This document shows positions 13,159 through 13,695 of a stretch of DNA of 13,695 nucleotides, piece by piece. The translations under genes and the position numbers were made by a program. The stretch is from an uncultured Eubacteriales bacterium (GTDB taxonomy: Bacteria; Bacillota; Clostridia; Oscillospirales; CAG-272): positions 1 through 13,695 of the forward strand of contig URPL01000038.1 in assembly GCA_900549725.1 (NCBI GenBank). Reading direction: 5' to 3'. The notes under the pieces are model-generated. The model saw only the letters and a program-made list of their open reading frames with translations, was not told where the DNA came from and did not search any database. Each line of letters starts with the position of its first letter. Positions within the stretch are counted from its first letter, which is position 1.

Positions 13159-13617
13159 TTAATACAACTTTGCCCCAGCGGGAATATGGTCGTCAACCAT
13201 GAGAAGCTGCAGCTTCTCTTCGCCCGCTTCTTTGTAAACGGCGCTGAGCAGCATTCCGCAGGAATCTATGCCCATCATCGCACGCGGCGGGAGATTGGTT
13301 ATGGCAATCAGCGTCTTTCCAACCAATTCTTCCGGCTCATAAAAGGCATGAATGCCGCTTAAAATGGTTCTGCTCTCTGCGGTACCGTCATTCAGCGTGA
13401 ACTTCAAGAGCTTTTTCGACTTCGGCACAGCCTCGCATGCAAGCACCTTGACTGCGCGGAAGTCCGATTTCGAAAAGGTTTCAAAATCAACCGTATCGCG
13501 GAACAGCGGCTCAATTTCCACCTTGGAAAAATCAATTACTGCCTTTTCCGTGCCGGCTGCTTTTGCCGCCTGCGCCGCATTGTTTGCCGCATTTTTTGCA
13601 GCGCCCTGCGATTTCAT
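13159..13617 (-). CDS. metG: methionyl-tRNA synthetase, C-terminal tRNA-binding fragment (5' truncated)
   Basis: Only 152 codons remain. An Ala/Asn/Lys-rich linker (residues 1-30) leads to an EMAP/Trbp111-like OB-fold tRNA-binding domain: FETFSKSDFRAVKVLACEAVPKSKKLLKFTLNDG, noted here by its core FSKSDFRAVKVLACEAVP (about 49-66), then RTILSGIHAFYEPEELVGK, ITNLPPRAMMGIDSCGM and HIPAGAKLY at the end. This is the tail found in Clostridia MetRS, where it improves tRNA binding and dimerises. The catalytic Rossmann domain and anticodon domain are missing. The ATG at 13617 coincides with the start of a structured IS-like sequence, and an in-frame TAG lies 48 bases upstream, so the gene is interrupted or the assembly ends in an element. 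A free-standing tRNA-binding protein is possible but less likely. Confidence 0.75.
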   Translation of the reverse strand: MKSQGAAKNAANNAAQAAKAAGTEKAVIDFSKVEIEPLFRDTVDFETFSKSDFRAVKVLACEAVPKSKKLLKFTLNDGTAESRTILSGIHAFYEPEELVGKTLIAITNLPPRAMMGIDSCGMLLSAVYKEAGEEKLQLLMVDDHIPAGAKLY

Positions 13618-13695
13618 GGTCGGGATTTTCGTGACCAGCCTTAGATAAGCTCCGCTTAGCGTCTATAAGTCCCGACCGGCATCTACTCATTTGAA
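13618..13695 (-). mobile_element. structured right end, possibly of a TnpB-bearing IS200/IS605-type element (partial)
   Basis: On the minus strand GGTCGGGA (13670-13677) pairs with TCCCGACC (13618-13625). Between them lie a TAAGC/GCTTA stem with a GGA loop (13646-13658) and flanking CTTA/TAAG repeats. The end abuts the metG fragment exactly. A GGTCACGA-rich terminal segment followed directly by target DNA resembles the 3' scaffold of TnpB guide RNAs, by recollection only. The transposase or nuclease gene would lie beyond the window. Confidence 0.4.

Noticed and set aside
1..13695. CRISPR array, prophage module or toxin-antitoxin pair
   Set aside because: No regularly spaced repeats, no integrase, capsid or cas-like frames; the DUF5131 gene alone is not evidence of a prophage.

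Overview
Most of the window (about 765-13617) reads as chromosome of a gut-type Clostridia bacterium, probably Oscillospiraceae-like. The support is the mix of hprK, a ROK glucokinase, a LytTR/AgrC-type two-component pair, a YnbB-like PLP enzyme, smpB-ssrA and a Clostridia-style MetRS tail, together with moderate GC and consensus housekeeping promoters. The taxonomic call is inference from protein style; no search was run. The first ~760 bases are different: more AT-rich, and coding on the minus strand for a fragment of a Bacteroidales-type PCMD-domain surface protein. The switch falls on two hairpins that look like an insertion-sequence end, so this edge is more likely an assembly chimera or IS-borne junction than native synteny.

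Layout. 1-763: PCMD fragment (minus). 765-810: paired hairpins. 830-2820: hprK then ROK glucokinase, one minus-strand operon with a promoter at 2853-2881. 2821-3163: divergent intergenic region with a perfect sigma-A promoter and a structured leader leading into rpe. 3164-5820: rpe, an unrecognised membrane protein and a YnbB-like PLP enzyme, tightly packed on plus. 5836-6775: smpB, tmRNA and terminator. 6716-6916: a 145-bp-offset direct duplication of the tmRNA 3' tail plus terminator, enclosing a branched palindromic cassette. 6969-7272: minus-strand tRNA-Thr/tRNA-Tyr operon with promoter and terminator. 7425-8966: brnQ with promoter, folded leader and terminator. 8969-11824: minus-strand operon of LytTR response regulator, AgrC-like kinase and DUF5131 protein, with paired repeats upstream of its promoter. 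11896-12521: membrane-anchored XRE regulator. 12543-13150: YbaK/ProX-type prolyl-tRNA deacylase with a hairpin leader. 13159-13617: 3' fragment of metG, cut at a second structured IS-like end (13618-13695).

How genes work together. HprK and the ROK kinase fit sugar sensing and phosphorylation under catabolite control, and Rpe adds pentose-phosphate interconversion. SmpB and tmRNA form the trans-translation pair. The tRNA genes, the deacylase and the MetRS fragment are translation functions. The two-component pair probably regulates itself and carries DUF5131 on the same transcript. No CRISPR array, prophage or complete transposase is present. The most unusual items are the tmRNA-tail duplication with its palindromic cassette, the structured rpe leader, and the two IS-like ends that bound the Clostridia segment.
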